A stretch of 64,000 nucleotides of DNA, from contig JBBQVK010000001.1 of NCBI GenBank assembly GCA_038211735.1, positions 1 to 64,000 on the forward strand, in the 5' to 3' direction. Under the pieces are notes generated by a model. The model was not told the origin of the DNA, made no database searches, and saw only the letters and a program-made list of their open reading frames with translations. Within the stretch, counting starts at the first letter, position 1. Each line of letters begins with the position of its first letter. A program made the translations under genes and the position numbers. Below are positions 34,342 to 46,043 of this stretch, in pieces. The stretch comes from JBBQVK01 sp038211735. Its GTDB lineage: Bacteria > Patescibacteriota > Gracilibacteria > Absconditabacterales > Absconditicoccaceae.

Positions 34342-35250
34342 TTAGAACAGTTCAGTATGAGACACTATCACGGTCCCAAACTTACTAACTGCTATAGCAC
34401 TTGCTTTATTACCAAGTATAACGGCGTCTGCAAGGGTCATATTCTTCGTAAGTCCAGTAACTAATGCTGCCATAAAGGTGTCTCCAGCCCCTGAAACATC
34501 AAATACTGACTGAGCCACAGTAGGAAGATGGAGATATTCTCACTCTTTAGTAATCAATGAGGCCCCTTCTGACCCTCTTGTAATTACAAGATTGCACTGT
34601 AATTTTTGAACCATTTCGTATCCATATTTTTCTATTTCCTCATTTGTATTTTCTATAACCTTTCCCACCATCTTTTCAAACTCTTCAAAATTTGGTTTTA
34701 ACAAAAACATATTCTTATACATTCCTACTTTCCCAGGCTTAGTGTCTACTAATAGTTGCAACGGTAGTTCTCAAATCTGGTCTATCAACGTCTCTGAAAG
34801 CACGCCTTTATTATAATCTGATACGACAAGGTACTTTGGTTTTAGCTCTTTAAGTTTATTAACTATTGCAGTTTCTTCTTCTAGAGTAAGTACAATTGGT
34901 TCTTCTCTATCGACCCTTAGAAGGTGGTGTTTATACTTGCTCTCCATAAACCTTGTTTTAGTAATTGTTGGTTGTTTAGTAATAATGCTCATTAACTCAA
35001 ATTTATGTTGCTTGGTGAGCTGTTCTATAATAGCTCCTTCACTATCATTTCCAATATTCCCGATCAATATGGTCTCGCTTCCCATTGCAGCAAGGTTTGC
35101 CGCAACATTACCAGCTCCTCCTATCATGTTTTCAGATGACTTGAGATTTAATAGAGCACTAGCAGACTCAGGATTTAATCTGGTCATCTTTCAAAAATGA
35201 TATTGATCAAGCATTATATCCCCAATAACTGCAACACATTTATTTTCCAT
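34342..35250 (-). CDS. rfaE1: D-glycero-beta-D-manno-heptose-7-phosphate kinase (RfaE domain I)
   Basis: 302 residues. PfkB/ribokinase fold equal to the N-terminal half of E. coli HldE. Landmarks: VIGDIMLDQYHFGKM, RLNPESASALL, GGAGNVAANLAAMGSE, and the catalytic SGAGDTFMAALVTG with the base Asp. It makes heptose 1,7-bisphosphate. In this genome kinase and cytidylyl-type domains are separate genes; they overlap by 11 nt, so translation is coupled. Confidence 0.9.
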
Positions 35251-35725
35251 CGGTCTTATAAGTCGTTAAAATTTTATTGATAATGTCAGTTGTCGCATAA
35301 GTTCATAAGATAGGAATAATTACAACTTTACCACCATTTTCAGAGATTATTTCATGTCCAATTACATCTTCAACCTTATAGTCTCCTCCTTTTACTACAA
35401 TATTAGGTAGAAGTTTCTTTAGATAATCTAATGGCGTTTCCTGATCAAAGCTTATAACATAGTCTACGTCCCTTAATGCATCAAGCATAGCAGTTCTAAA
35501 TCAAAGATTATTTACAGGTCTTCAAGGTTTATTTGATCGATAAGGTGAGATATCACTATTTACTCCTACTATAAGAACATCTCAAAGTTCTTTTGCAGCT
35601 TGGAATGTCTTGAGATGACCTGGGTGTAAAATATCAAAACAGCCATTAGTTCGGACAATTACTTTTCATTGTTTTTTCAATGAGTTGCTTATGTCTACTA
35701 ACTGTTCAATATGTTCTATAATCAT
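35240..35725 (-). CDS. rfaE2: Heptose-1-phosphate adenylyltransferase (RfaE domain II)
   Basis: 161 residues. Nucleotidyltransferase with TNGCFDILHPGHLKTFQAA (HxGH motif), VGVNSD, KPGRPVNNLGFRTAMLDAL and VVKGGDYKVEDVIG, the sequence order of the HldE C-terminal domain. It activates heptose 1-phosphate with ATP to ADP-D,D-heptose. Five TGA codons. Lies 12 nt after gmhA. A gmhB phosphatase, needed between kinase and this step, is not in the window. Confidence 0.9.
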
Positions 35726-35737
35726 TTGGATCACAAT

Positions 35738-36301
35738 TTAACTAAAATGCTCATCAATAGCATAACAGATCGCATGAAAGATCGCTTCATGGACTTGTTG
35801 TATCTTTGGTGTTTCAGTACTTGGGGCAATTAGGTTATAATCACATAACTCTTTCATTGCACCACCACTGCCTCCGAGCATACCTATAGTAGTAACTTCA
35901 ATTTCTTTAGCTTTTTTGATCGCTTCTAAGCAGTTCTTGCTGTTTCAACTTGTCGAAAAAAGAAAAATTATGTCTCCTTTTCTCGCTTTTGCTTCAAGTT
36001 GTCTAGCAAACACTTGTTCATATCCTAAGTCATTGGCAACTGCGGTCAGTGTTGAGGTATTAGTAGTAAGAGATTCACTACGCAGTCATCTTCTTGATTT
36101 ATTATTGAATGTGCCAACTAGTTCGGCATCAAAGTGCTGTGCATCTGCTGCAGATCATCCATTACCTGCATGAAAAGCTGTATTTCCTGCCATCAATGTA
36201 TCGATAACAAGTTGTTTTACTTGCTCCAACTTTCATTCGGATTCGTCTATAAAATCAGTTAGCGCTTTAGCAGATTCATAGAAATAATTACGATTGTTCA
36301 T
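35738..36301 (-). CDS. gmhA: Sedoheptulose-7-phosphate isomerase
   Basis: 187 residues. First step of heptose synthesis, from sedoheptulose 7-phosphate. SIS fold with the GmhA motifs GNGGSAADAQHFDAELVGTF, LTAVANDLGYEQVFARQLEA, FLFSTSGNSKNCLEA and the His/Glu pair near VHEAIFHAICYAID. Length is normal. It starts the minus-strand glycan run, 65 nt downstream of the uvrD stop. Confidence 0.93.
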
Positions 36302-36366
36302 TAACTAGATTTTACATTATAAATTGTATTAGTGGTCGAGTATATAAGAGGTAGAAATATCAACTG

Positions 36367-38700
36367 TTATTTGGATAAAAATCTTCCCTCCAACTTTCTA
36401 ACCCCGAACTTGGGATTGTCAAACTTGACAATAACAATCTTATCCCATACTTCAAGTACAGTCCCGGGGCCAAACAGCTTATGTCAGATACGATCTCCCT
36501 CATCTCGGCTTGGACCAGCGCTCCTTTGAGATTTCCCAGCTAGATCATAATGTTTGACGAGCTCTTGTGGGAGTTCTTCAAGAAATCTTGAAGGTGGGTT
36601 GTATTTTATCTGTCATCGTTGTTGTCTAGATTGCGCGTGACTCAAGAAGAGATGGTCTTTTGCTCTCGTAATGGCAACATACATACCTCTACGTTCTTCT
36701 TCGAGCTCTTCGTTATCAAATTTTGCTTTAGGTAAAGGGAAGATACCTTCTTCAAGTCATGATATAAACACATAGGGAAATTCGAGACCCTTTGAGCTAT
36801 GTACGGTCATCAACTTTACCGCATCTGCTTGTTCAACAGAACTTTCTTCAATACTTGTCATCAGTGATATCTCTTCCATCAACTGATACAGTGCGTCGAC
36901 GCCAGTTCATTCATATCTACTAGCGATATTTACCAACTGTCAGATATTTTCCATCCTTTCCATTCCTTTTTCTTCTCCATCCACTTTGAGTACATATGCT
37001 TTATATCAAATACCTTGAACGATATGATCTATCAGTTGAGCAGGAGTAAAGTCCTCAATTCTACGTAAAATGTCTTGAAGAAGTGTATTAAACAATGAGA
37101 TTTTCCCTTTGGTCGCAGCAGGGATATCTCATCATATGAGATTTATCTGAGCGATTGCTTCTGCGAACGTAGTTCATTGTTGAAAAGCATACTGTTCGAT
37201 CTGATCGATGGTTGTTTGTCAGATATTTCTTTTGGGTGTGTTGATAATTCTTTTTAGTGAAATAATATCTTTCGGATTCAATAAAAATCTGACATAACTT
37301 AAAATATCTTTGATCTCCACTCTTTCAAAAAACTTAAATGCGCCGACTACCTTGTAGGGGATTCATTCCGTAAGTAGGATTTGTTCAAAAGGCGATGATT
37401 GCGCGTTAGTTCTATACAAAATAGTGAAGTCTGCCCAAAGAAGATTGGACTCTTCTTTTAGTTTGGTAATAAGATCAATCACTTGTATAGCTTCATCTAT
37501 CTCGTCAGAGAAGGTAAACACTCTAATTTTATCGCTACCCGTTCTATGCGCTACGACATTTTTTTCATACTGTTTTTGGTTGTTATGAATGATTGCGTTC
37601 CCTGCTTGGACAATATGAGGTTTTGATCTATAGTTAATCTCAAGCTTAAATGTGCGGATATCTGGCCATCGTTTATCTACACGCAAAAAATTATCCATCA
37701 CCGCACCGCGTCGACGATAGATACTTTGGTAGTCATCTCAGATAAAGGTAATATTTCCTTTGTCTCCTACAAGCAAACGCATCAGTTCAAACTGAATCGC
37801 GTTGGTATCTTGTGCCTCATCTACAAGAATATATTGAAACTTCTGTTGTCGCTTATGCAAAATTTCAGGACTATGTTCAAACAGTTCCTTAGGCAGCAAT
37901 AACAGGTCATCGAAGTCTACCGCATTTGCATCTTCTAATGCCTTTTGGTAGTGTTGATAAATACCCAAAATCCACTCATCCATTTGTGACTCACAAATAT
38001 GTGCTGCCTGACTAGGATTGAGTGCTCCATTTTTCCATCTACTAATTTGTCCGTGAGCCTCTTTAAGTTCCACTCTATCGGTCATATTGTGTTGCTTGAG
38101 CAAACTTCTAATCAACGCGTCAGCATCATTAGCATCATAGACGGTAAACTGTTTGGTGTAGGCTCTTCCAAGATGATGAATATCTTCTTTGAGAAGCTTC
38201 AAAAACACAGAATGAAAGGTTCCAATCCGCTGATAATCTCGCCATTGATAGTGAGGGAGTCATCAAGAAGATGCTCATGTGCTTCAAGCTGTACCTTCAC
38301 TTCAGAGCAGTTGATCAAAGTCAAACTCTTCTATAGCGCCTCCAGCATTTTCATCTACCAAAGGCGGAGCTTCATCTAGCATCATTCCATTAGTTCATGA
38401 CTTTCATATGCTACTTGATCCAGGCGATGAGCTATTCCCACCCTCACGCAAATCATTCATAATAGTCTGCAATCTTTCTTTCATCTCTTGCGCGGCTTTG
38501 TTCGTGAACGTCACTGCCAGTATGTTAGAGGGATGCACTCCATGACCATAAATTAAGTTTGCAATCTTATAGGTCAATGTTCTTGTTTTCCCTGATCCAG
38601 CTCACGCCAAAATTAAGCTGTGCCCTTGTGTATAGCTTGCTGCTTGGTATTGCTCGTCGTTTAATTGAGCCTTTAGGTATGATTCTATAGGGTTTGACAT
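36367..38700 (-). CDS. UvrD/PcrA-type DNA helicase with a Gly/Ser-rich insertion
   Basis: 777 residues. Superfamily 1A helicase for repair. Motif I LAGAGSGKT at 32-39 (first Gly by TGA), Ia VTFTNKAAQEM, motif Ib/GTFHSV, II YILVDEAQDTN, III FIGDDYQSIYRRRGA, IV INYRS, V LMTVHSSKGLEFP and VI YVAITRAKDHL. Residues about 85-156 (38233-38448) are an extra low-complexity segment rich in Gly, Ser and acid, between motifs Ia and GTFHS. The C-terminus ends with a PcrA-like GPGTVLEVWDKIVIVKF domain. Assignment between UvrD and PcrA cannot be made. Confidence 0.92.
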
Positions 38701-38949
38701 AGGAGAGTAGGTGAGCCAAAAATTGTGGTTACTTTAAGCTGATTCTCATTAGATTACCTTCTCTGGTAAAACCTAATTTTCCATACCTTCATATCAATTC
38801 TTCATCGACTGCTCAGTAGTAACTTGGACAATAGGTGCCACTGCAGAAAGCGTCTCAAGAAGTGAATCTTTATATGTAAACAAAATTTTTTATCTATAGC
38901 TACTATTTCCACTGTTGCTAATAATTATCACAGAATATTACTCCAAAAA

Positions 38950-39735
38950 CTATCAAGGTATAATTTCAGGGCTTCCAGGTTTGCGGAACCACTTTAATTT
39001 TATCATAGGTCGATATTGTACGCACTGTTGGACCACTCCAAAGAGTGTTGTAGTTACGATATATAATCCTACTGCAGCAGGCATCTGTCGAACAAATGCC
39101 CCCATCATAAACACAAAGAAGAAGTTCATACCTCCCATCATCTTAGTCATATCTGGCATATTTTCTCCTCCCATACCAGGAACCTTTGGGGTAGTTGGTT
39201 TGAACATGGTGGAGGTCTTCATCTGTACGTACATGAGGACACCGGCAAGAATCGTAAGTACTAGATTGTTTGGCGTCAATAAATTTACACCGATAAAATT
39301 AGTGTCAATCGTTGCGAAATCAATATGCAACCAGCTCAAAAAACTATACACATCTGGATGAAGTCTATCGAGCGCAATATCTTTCACATTATAGAAAAGT
39401 CCTAAGAACACAGGTATCTGTATCAACATACTCAAACACCCTTTCAAAGGTCATCCTCACGACTTCTTAAATAGCCCCATCATCTCAGACGACATACGTT
39501 TTGGATCGTCCTTATGTTTATCCTGGAGTTCTTGCATTTTTGGTTGGAAATCACCCATTTGTCCTTGCATCTTCGTAGCAGCCATAGCATTCTTTACCAA
39601 GAGTAGTCTAATAATCAACGTAAGTGAAATAATAGACCGGCCTAAATTGCCTCACAATACAGACAATAACACGATCAAAAGATTGAATATAGGACGTTTA
39701 ACAATTTCAAGCCAGAGCAGGTAGAGTGGATTCAT
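38950..39735 (-). CDS. yidC: YidC/Oxa1-family membrane protein insertase
   Basis: 261 residues from ATG 39735; an in-frame ATG at 39750 would add five residues. Inserts proteins into the membrane with or without SecYEG. YidC core: an early membrane hairpin, cytoplasmic KMQELQDKHKDDPKRM coiled stretch, LKGCLSMLIQIPVFLGLFYN, FFFVFMMGAFVRQMPAAVGLY and LYIVTTTLFGVVQQ. The conserved Arg of the groove is at IIRLLL. A stop-proximal TGA adds one Gly. No rnpA or rpmH gene lies beside it. Confidence 0.9.
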
Positions 39736-39902
39736 ATGAGATAATAACATTAGGTAACAAAACGTACTTTTATAAGCTCCTTGGTATTGATTTTGCAGCG
39801 AATTGCAAAAGGTAAGCTTCCTGTATTTATATTGACTTATATGAGATTGTGAACATTAAAAGGTTTGGTAAAACTCTTTTTTAGAAGCCAGAAATGGGAA
39901 AG

Positions 39903-39932
39903 AAAAAGGCTCCGACATGTCGGAGCCTTTCT
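39903..39932. terminator. Bidirectional terminator built on a perfect 20-bp palindrome
   Basis: GGCTCCGACATGTCGGAGCC (39908-39927) is a perfect inverted repeat flanked by A on the left and T on the right. On the minus strand it gives a 9-10-bp stem followed by TTTTTC, the expected end of the atpD transcript. Confidence 0.85.
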
Positions 39933-40029
39933 CGTAGGTGAAAATATTTTTTCTAGTTTTTGGTACGTCGGTAAAGAAATCAATAAGTCTTAAGTTTATG
40001 GTCTATGGTTTATGAATTTTCGTCTTAGT

Positions 40030-41424
40030 TTACGCCTTACTTTTTTCATGAGCTTCAATTACTTCATCGATACTTCCTTTGTACATGAAATGTTCTTCAG
40101 GTATTTCGTCGCATTTTCCTTCGATAAGCATTTCAAATGATCTGATCGTATCATCAAGTTTCACAAACTTCCCTGAGAATCCTGTAAACTGTTCAGCGAC
40201 GTGGAATGGTTGTGAGAAGAATTTTTCAATTTTTCTCGCTCTATATACTGATAGTTTATCTTCATGAGAAAGTTCTTCCATACCCAGGATGGCAATGATA
40301 TCTTGAAGTTCTTTATATCTTTGAAGAATTTCTTGTGTTCTTTTGGCTACTGTATAGTGCTTCTCGCCTACCGTTTCGGCGTTTAATACCGTCGAGGTAC
40401 TATCTAGTGGATCTACCGCTGGATAGATTCCTTTTTCAGCAATAGCTCTATTTAACGTAATCGTTGAATCCAAATGAGCAAAAGTTGTAGCTGGAGCAGG
40501 ATCAGTAAGATCATCCGCAGGCACATAAACCGCTTGTACAGAAGTAATAGATCCTTTATCAGTAGATGTAATTCTTTCTTGTAATGTTCCCATTTCGCTT
40601 GCTAACGTAGGTTGGTATCCTACCGCTGATGGGATTCTTCCCAACAAAGCAGAAACCTCAGATCCAGCTTGCGTGAATCTGAAAATATTATCGATAAATA
40701 CTAACACGTCTTTCCCTTCTTTCTCTCTGAAGTATTCAGCCATAGTAAGACCCGTCAAAGCCACTCTTGCTCTTGGCCCAGGAGGTTCATTCATCTGTCC
40801 GTAGACCATTGCTGTTTTACCAATAACTCCTGAATCTTTCATTTCGTGGTAGAGATCGTTTCCTTCTCTAGTTCTTTCTCCCACTCCACATACTACAGAC
40901 ACTCCATTATGTTCTTTAGCAATATTATGAATCAACTCTTGCATGATTACCGTCTTTCCAACTCCTGCACCTCCGAACAGTCCTACTTTACCTCCTTTCA
41001 ATACTGGAGCCAACAGATCAATAACTTTGATACCAGTAACCAATGTCTCAGAAGAAGTTGAAAGTTCAATGAATTTTGGTGCTTCGCGATGAATCGGCCA
41101 TTGTTCTTCTCCTTTAATTTGTGGAGTACCGTCGATAGTCTCTCCAAGTACGTTGAAAATATGTCCTAAGACTTGTGGTCATACAGGTACAGTGATAGGA
41201 GCTCCAGTTGCGGTGACCATATCACCTCTCTTAAGACCATCAGTAGACGTCATCGCAATACCTCTTACATACCCATCTTCAAGCTGCTGTAGCACTTCTA
41301 CTACCACCTCTTGCCCATCCGCATTTTTAGTCTGCACTTTGAGCGCATCATAAATACTTGGGATGTTATTGTCGAATTTGATATCTACTACAATACCTCT
41401 GATAGAACTAATGGTACCTTGCAT
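40030..41424 (-). CDS. atpD: F1F0 ATP synthase subunit beta
   Basis: 464 residues. Catalytic beta subunit. P-loop GGAGVGKTVIMQELI, GERTREGNDLYHEM, Walker B DVLVFIDNIFRFTQAGSEVS, and RIPSAVGYQPTLASEMG are all intact. One TGA only. The gene is followed by a terminator and preceded by an unrelated PH-domain-like protein, so atpA, atpG and atpC are not next to it, unlike the usual atp operon order. The other subunits are presumably elsewhere. Confidence 0.97.
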
Positions 41425-41467
41425 CTGCGACTATAATAAATAACTAAAATAATTCTTATCTGTTGTA

Positions 41468-42076
41468 TCATCTATCTTTTTTCTCGACATATTCTGAGAC
41501 TACTTCTCCCAACGCTTCTACCAATAGCTCATATTTATCTTTTGCTTGTTCTGGGTTTTCATTCTCATAAGCACTACGAGTACCAAGGATTCTCTCTTTT
41601 CGCTTTAGGATTGTAGCGACTTGGTAGGATGGTTGAGATACATTCCTAAATATGAGATCTTCTTCTTCAAGTCTTATACTGATGTCACCTTTTTTGAAAA
41701 GGCTATCTGCAAAAGTGTCTTGTTGGTCCGCCACAGACTCTATCGAAACCCATTGCATTGAAGAAGTCTTGTAGCTGAACATTCAATTCCATTTAAAGAA
41801 GAGTAGTCACAAATTTGTAACTACAAGTGCATCCATATATTCGTCCATAAACTTGTAGAGTCCAACTCCATAGATAATCACTCCTAGTCCTCATGCAATC
41901 CGCGTCACAAGAGGGTGATTTGTTATTTTATTTACAAAGAGTCGGTACAACAAAGCGATAGCTACCAAAATAACAAGATAGCCAATGATAATTTTAATAT
42001 ATACTAAGATATGATGTCCTATGACTTCATAGATTTCATGATCAGCCAAGTATTTTTTAATAAGAGTGGTCCTCAT
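41468..42076 (-). CDS. Membrane protein with a PH-like domain
   Basis: 202 residues. Two hydrophobic segments (HILVYIKIIIGYLVILVAIALLY near 25-47 and a second around IAGGLGVIIYGVGLY) are followed by a soluble domain of beta strands (DALVVTNLGLLFF and MFSYKTSSMQWVSIES) resembling bacterial PH domains, then a charged tail. Located 43 nt upstream of atpD, same direction. Function unknown. Confidence 0.6.
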
Positions 42077-42153
42077 AAAGAAGGTGGAGGTTAGAATTTA
42101 GAAGATGACCATCTTGATGCTAATAGAGCAATCTTGTATAAGTAAGGATGAAT

Positions 42154-42378
42154 TTACGCTTTCAAAGCATCCATTTTCTTCTGTTTTTCTAGGAACTTCT
42201 CCATTCTTCCCTTAGAAATTTTAGTTTCTTTTTTCCCTGTATAAATAGGGTGACATGCAGGGCATGTTTCTACTTTGAGTGGACCTTCTACAGCTGCATT
42301 CACCATAAAAGAGTTGCCGCAAATACACTGTACTTGCACCTTCTGGTGATACGCTGGGTGAATATCTTTCTTTGGCAT
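42154..42378 (-). CDS. rpmE: Ribosomal protein bL31
   Basis: 74 residues from ATG 42378. MPKKDIHPAYHQKV matches the bL31 start, and the zinc-type Cys pairs are present (QCICGNSF and TCPACHPIYTGKK). The C-terminus is basic (RMEKFLEKQKKMD). The frame extends upstream but homology begins at this ATG. Confidence 0.92.
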   Translation of the reverse strand: MPKKDIHPAYHQKVQVQCICGNSFMVNAAVEGPLKVETCPACHPIYTGKKETKISKGRMEKFLEKQKKMDALKA

Positions 42379-42418
42379 TGTTATAATAGTAATATAAGTA
42401 AACAAATTATTATTGGAA

Positions 42419-42922
42419 CTACTTCCCGTAAACAAAGGCTCTATTACATAAATCATAATCAAAGAGCTCTTCTTCTTTAAACCAATGTGCAATCTCTAAC
42501 GTTGCCTCTTCTTCGTTACCTGACGCATGAATCATATTGGTTATTCACTGGCTTATTACATCTGCGTATCCATACGTCATGTGGCCATAATCTCCACGGA
42601 TAGTCCCAGGTGCAGCTTGGCTAGACTGTGTATCTCCGATCATTTTGCGCACTAACGCAATTGCTTCAATCCCTTCTAAGACGATTGCAACCACTGGTCC
42701 AGCATTCATATAGTCAAGCGTAATAGTAAACGCCTTCTCTCCACGACGACTAATCATTTTCCCAATAGTCTCATAGTGATGGAAGTAGAACTCTTTACTT
42801 GGTTGAGCTAGTTTTACTGCACATATTTTTAGTCCAACTTTCTCAAAACGAGTTATAATTTCCCCTACAAGACTACGTCCAACGGTATCTGGCTTCAATA
42901 CTACTAAAGTTTTTTGTTTCAT
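42419..42922 (-). CDS. ndk: Nucleoside diphosphate kinase
   Basis: 167 residues, somewhat longer than the usual 140-150. Balances NTP pools. Visible: MKQKTLVVLKPDTVGR, KMISRRGEKAFT, PGTIRGDYGHM and the catalytic His in TNMIHASGNEEEA. The internal TGA and extended C-terminus FKEEELFDYDLCNRAFVYG are continuous. Ends 40 nt before the bL31 start codon. Confidence 0.93.
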
Positions 42923-43039
42923 TCTCCCAAAATTAACACAAAAATAAAAAATACAGTGGTTTAATATATAGGAAAGTGGGGCACGAAAACAAGAGATTCT
43001 AGGCTCTCTCTTAAGGCTTCTACCAAGGTGAGTAACTAT

Positions 43040-43684
43040 CTACTTTTCATCATCCTTTTCCTTCTCTTCTTTATCGTCTTTGCCTCATATCTCTCTACGT
43101 ATGATTTCGTCTTTTGTCCTCAATACAAACGCCGCAACCGCTATAGTTACTATTCCTGGTAATATAATCCATAGTGGTGTCAACATGACAATATTGTGGG
43201 CAAACGGGTGGTTACTAAAATTATCAGCAAGTAGCTTTAACTCATCAAGATTTATAATTTGGTTTCCATAAATTGCCAAAGAAAGATTAAATAAGATACT
43301 GATAACCGCGCAAGGTATAAATACGATGAGTAAGGTAACTCTTACCGCCTCTTGTCTTACTTTTCCAATTCCAATATGCGATTTGGTAGTGATGAAAATA
43401 AGCAACAACGCATAAACCGCTAAGAGAACGGTAGGCCTACTTGCCAATAACAGCTGTCCAGTCCGTTTTTGGAATCCATCTACCCATCTTTCAGCTGGCC
43501 CAATTAGTAGACGGCTACTTATGAGCTGGATGAAATTCCCTAATCACAAAATTATGCTAGCGATAAGGTAGTTAGCCATAATTATTCTTATCGTCCTTTC
43601 GAGCCCCATGATTAGACATAAAATAGCTATCATGCCACCGAACGCGACGACTGCTGTCTGGAGATAGGTTCGATAATCTATCAT
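43040..43684 (-). CDS. Polytopic membrane protein, unknown function
   Basis: 214 residues from ATG 43684, about five hydrophobic segments (VVAFGGMIAILCLIMGLE, IMANYLIASIILGLGNF, VLLAVYALLLIFI, VTLLIVFIPCAVISILFN, LTPLWIILPGIVTIAVAAFV) and a highly charged C-terminal tail (GGKDDKEEKEKDDEK). The frame is open further upstream, but a longer start would overlap rel. Divergent from rel with a 117-nt gap that must hold both promoters. No family recognised. Confidence 0.6.
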
Positions 43685-43801
43685 TGATGAGTAGTGAGTA
43701 CCAATAAATGCAACCACTATAGATTTTCTTGCGTTAGTTGCAATTGGACTTGGAGTAAGTAAAATGGATACCTTAAAACAATTTTGTATATAAATCATTG
43801 C

Positions 43802-46018
43802 ATGGATATCTCTAAAATTCAAGAATTTATGCACTACGAACCTGTCATGGACAAGGATCCGAGAGTGTTACTTGAGGAAGTTCTTGCGAAAGCAACATAT
43901 ATCACTCCTGCTCAAAAAAAAGAAGTTGTAAAGGCATATGTGTTCGCTGCAAAATATCATGCAGGGATCAAGAGACTTTCATGAGAACAATATATTATCC
44001 ATCCTATCAAAGTCTTATGATTTCTGATGGCCATCAAGCCAGATGTGCCAACCATGCAAGCAGCACTGTTACATGATGTAATTGAAGATACTGAAGTTAC
44101 ATATCACGATATAGAAAAAGCATTCAACAAAGAGGTCGCAGATCTTTGTGATGGATTAGTCAAAGTCGCTAAGGTAAGACGAATGGGAGAAGATAGGCAA
44201 CTAGAAACATTGGAGAAAACATTTCTAGCAATGGGGAAAGATTTGAGAGTTATTATTATTAAAATCGCAGATCGTGTCCATAATATTCAGACATTGCATT
44301 ACCATCCGAAAAAAGAAAAACAAAAAAGAATAGCGCAAGAGACACTAAAAGTATTTGTCCCTATTGCGAAAAGATTAGGGCTTTATATCTATCAAGGGTA
44401 CCTAGAGAATGGCGCATTTCAAATTCTTGAACCAAAAGAGTACAATAGGATTACAAACTTTGTAGAGAAATCATACGGTGATGTAGATATGTATAGAAAT
44501 AAGGGAGTCGATAAACTTATTTACCTGTGCGAACAAGAAGGAGTAGTGGTAGATAAAGTAACTGGAAGATTGAAAAGTCCATATAGGATTTACAAAAAAT
44601 TACAAAAATATCAAACAAACGATATTTCCAAAGTTATGGATATCTTAGCGTTTAGAATTATCGCGAAAGATGTCAGTAGTTGTTATAGTATCTTGGGAGT
44701 GATCCACAAACATTATACACCGATTTTTGCCAAGATGAAAGATTATATCGCTATCCCGAAACCAAACTGATATAAGAGTCTGCATACAACCGTCTTGGGA
44801 ATGTTTGACTTCCCCGTAGAGATACAGGTTAGGACATCAGATATGGACAGAGTAGCCAACTATTGAGTAGCAGCGCATTATGCATATAGTGATGCAGGAA
44901 AACCGGTTATGGTCTCGCAACAGCAGACACAATGGATTGAGAAACTACAGGATATAATGGAAAGATATCAAGAAGCGACAGACAAAGGAGCATTCAAAGA
45001 CGAATTAAATATTGAAATTTTACAAAAAAATATCTTTATTTATACGCCCAGAGGAGATATCATTGAGCTACCTCTTGGAAGCACTGTTTTGGATTTTGCT
45101 TTTAGGGTACATACTGATATCTGATTAAAATTTAAAAGTGCATTTATTAACGGGAGGATCGTGCCTATCGATTATAAACTTAATACTGGCGATATTGTAG
45201 ACATCAAAACATTCAAAAATAAATATACCGCTGCGAGTGGATGGGATGCATTTCTCCATACGCCATCGGCAAAAGCGAGATTGCACAGATATGTCAGACA
45301 GTTACAAAAAGATGATGTATTTGCAATAATCACTGCACAAATCAATGAGAAATTGAAAGAACACAACCTCCCACTACTCGGGACAAAAGATGATCGTATC
45401 TCCAAAACTTTCAGAGGTGATGAGTACGAGCGTCTACTCCTGCAAGTGCGTGACAAACAGATGAGCACTACCAGATTGATCAAACTCGTTTACAAAGAAG
45501 TACTTGAATGATTGAAAGATGAGGTTGCCCACACTACGCCTTCCGCAATAGCGAAAGGGAAATTATCATTGTCTACTCACACGATAGTAGTAGATAGTGA
45601 CAAGGAGATGGAACTGCTCATGTGTCCAGAGTGTACTCCCATCTACCCAGAAAAAGTAATTGCAAGATCTGGTAAAGACGGGATCAAAATTCACACGTTA
45701 GACTGTGAGGCTCTGAAAACAGTCGACTATAAAAAACTTCTAGAAGCTCATCGGAAGTGACTTCCTGTTACGGTGTACATACTAAAACTTGGGCTCCTAG
45801 CTCCAGACAGGCCCGGCATATTGTTGGAGATATTAAAAATATTCGAGTTCTTATGAATCAATTTGAAAGATATTTATACTGAACATGGAGATGAACACGA
45901 TCACACTCATGTATGGGTCGATTTGGAGTTTGACAATCCTTCCAAGATATCCTATCTCATCAATGACTTGAAAACAAGGAAGGAATTGCTTAAGATAACC
46001 TCATTACAGATACTTTAA
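43802..46018 (+). CDS. rel: Bifunctional (p)ppGpp synthetase/hydrolase Rel
   Basis: 738 residues with all four domains. HD hydrolase domain with LLHDVIEDTEV near residue 88 and IADRVHNIQTL; synthetase domain with KSPYRIYKKLQK, DILAFRII and the active-site GYKSLHTTVLG near 323; TGS domain from about 405 (YTPRGDIIELPLGSTVLDFA); a Cys-containing zinc-finger-like region (CPECTPIYPEK) and a C-terminal ACT domain from about 665. It controls the stringent response. Six TGA codons. Confidence 0.95.
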
Positions 46019-46043
46019 TTTTTTATTTTCTCATTTATTTCTG

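Noticed and set aside
39908..39927. Regulatory operator palindrome
   Set aside because: Perfect inverted repeat flanked by A and T runs fits a bidirectional terminator better.
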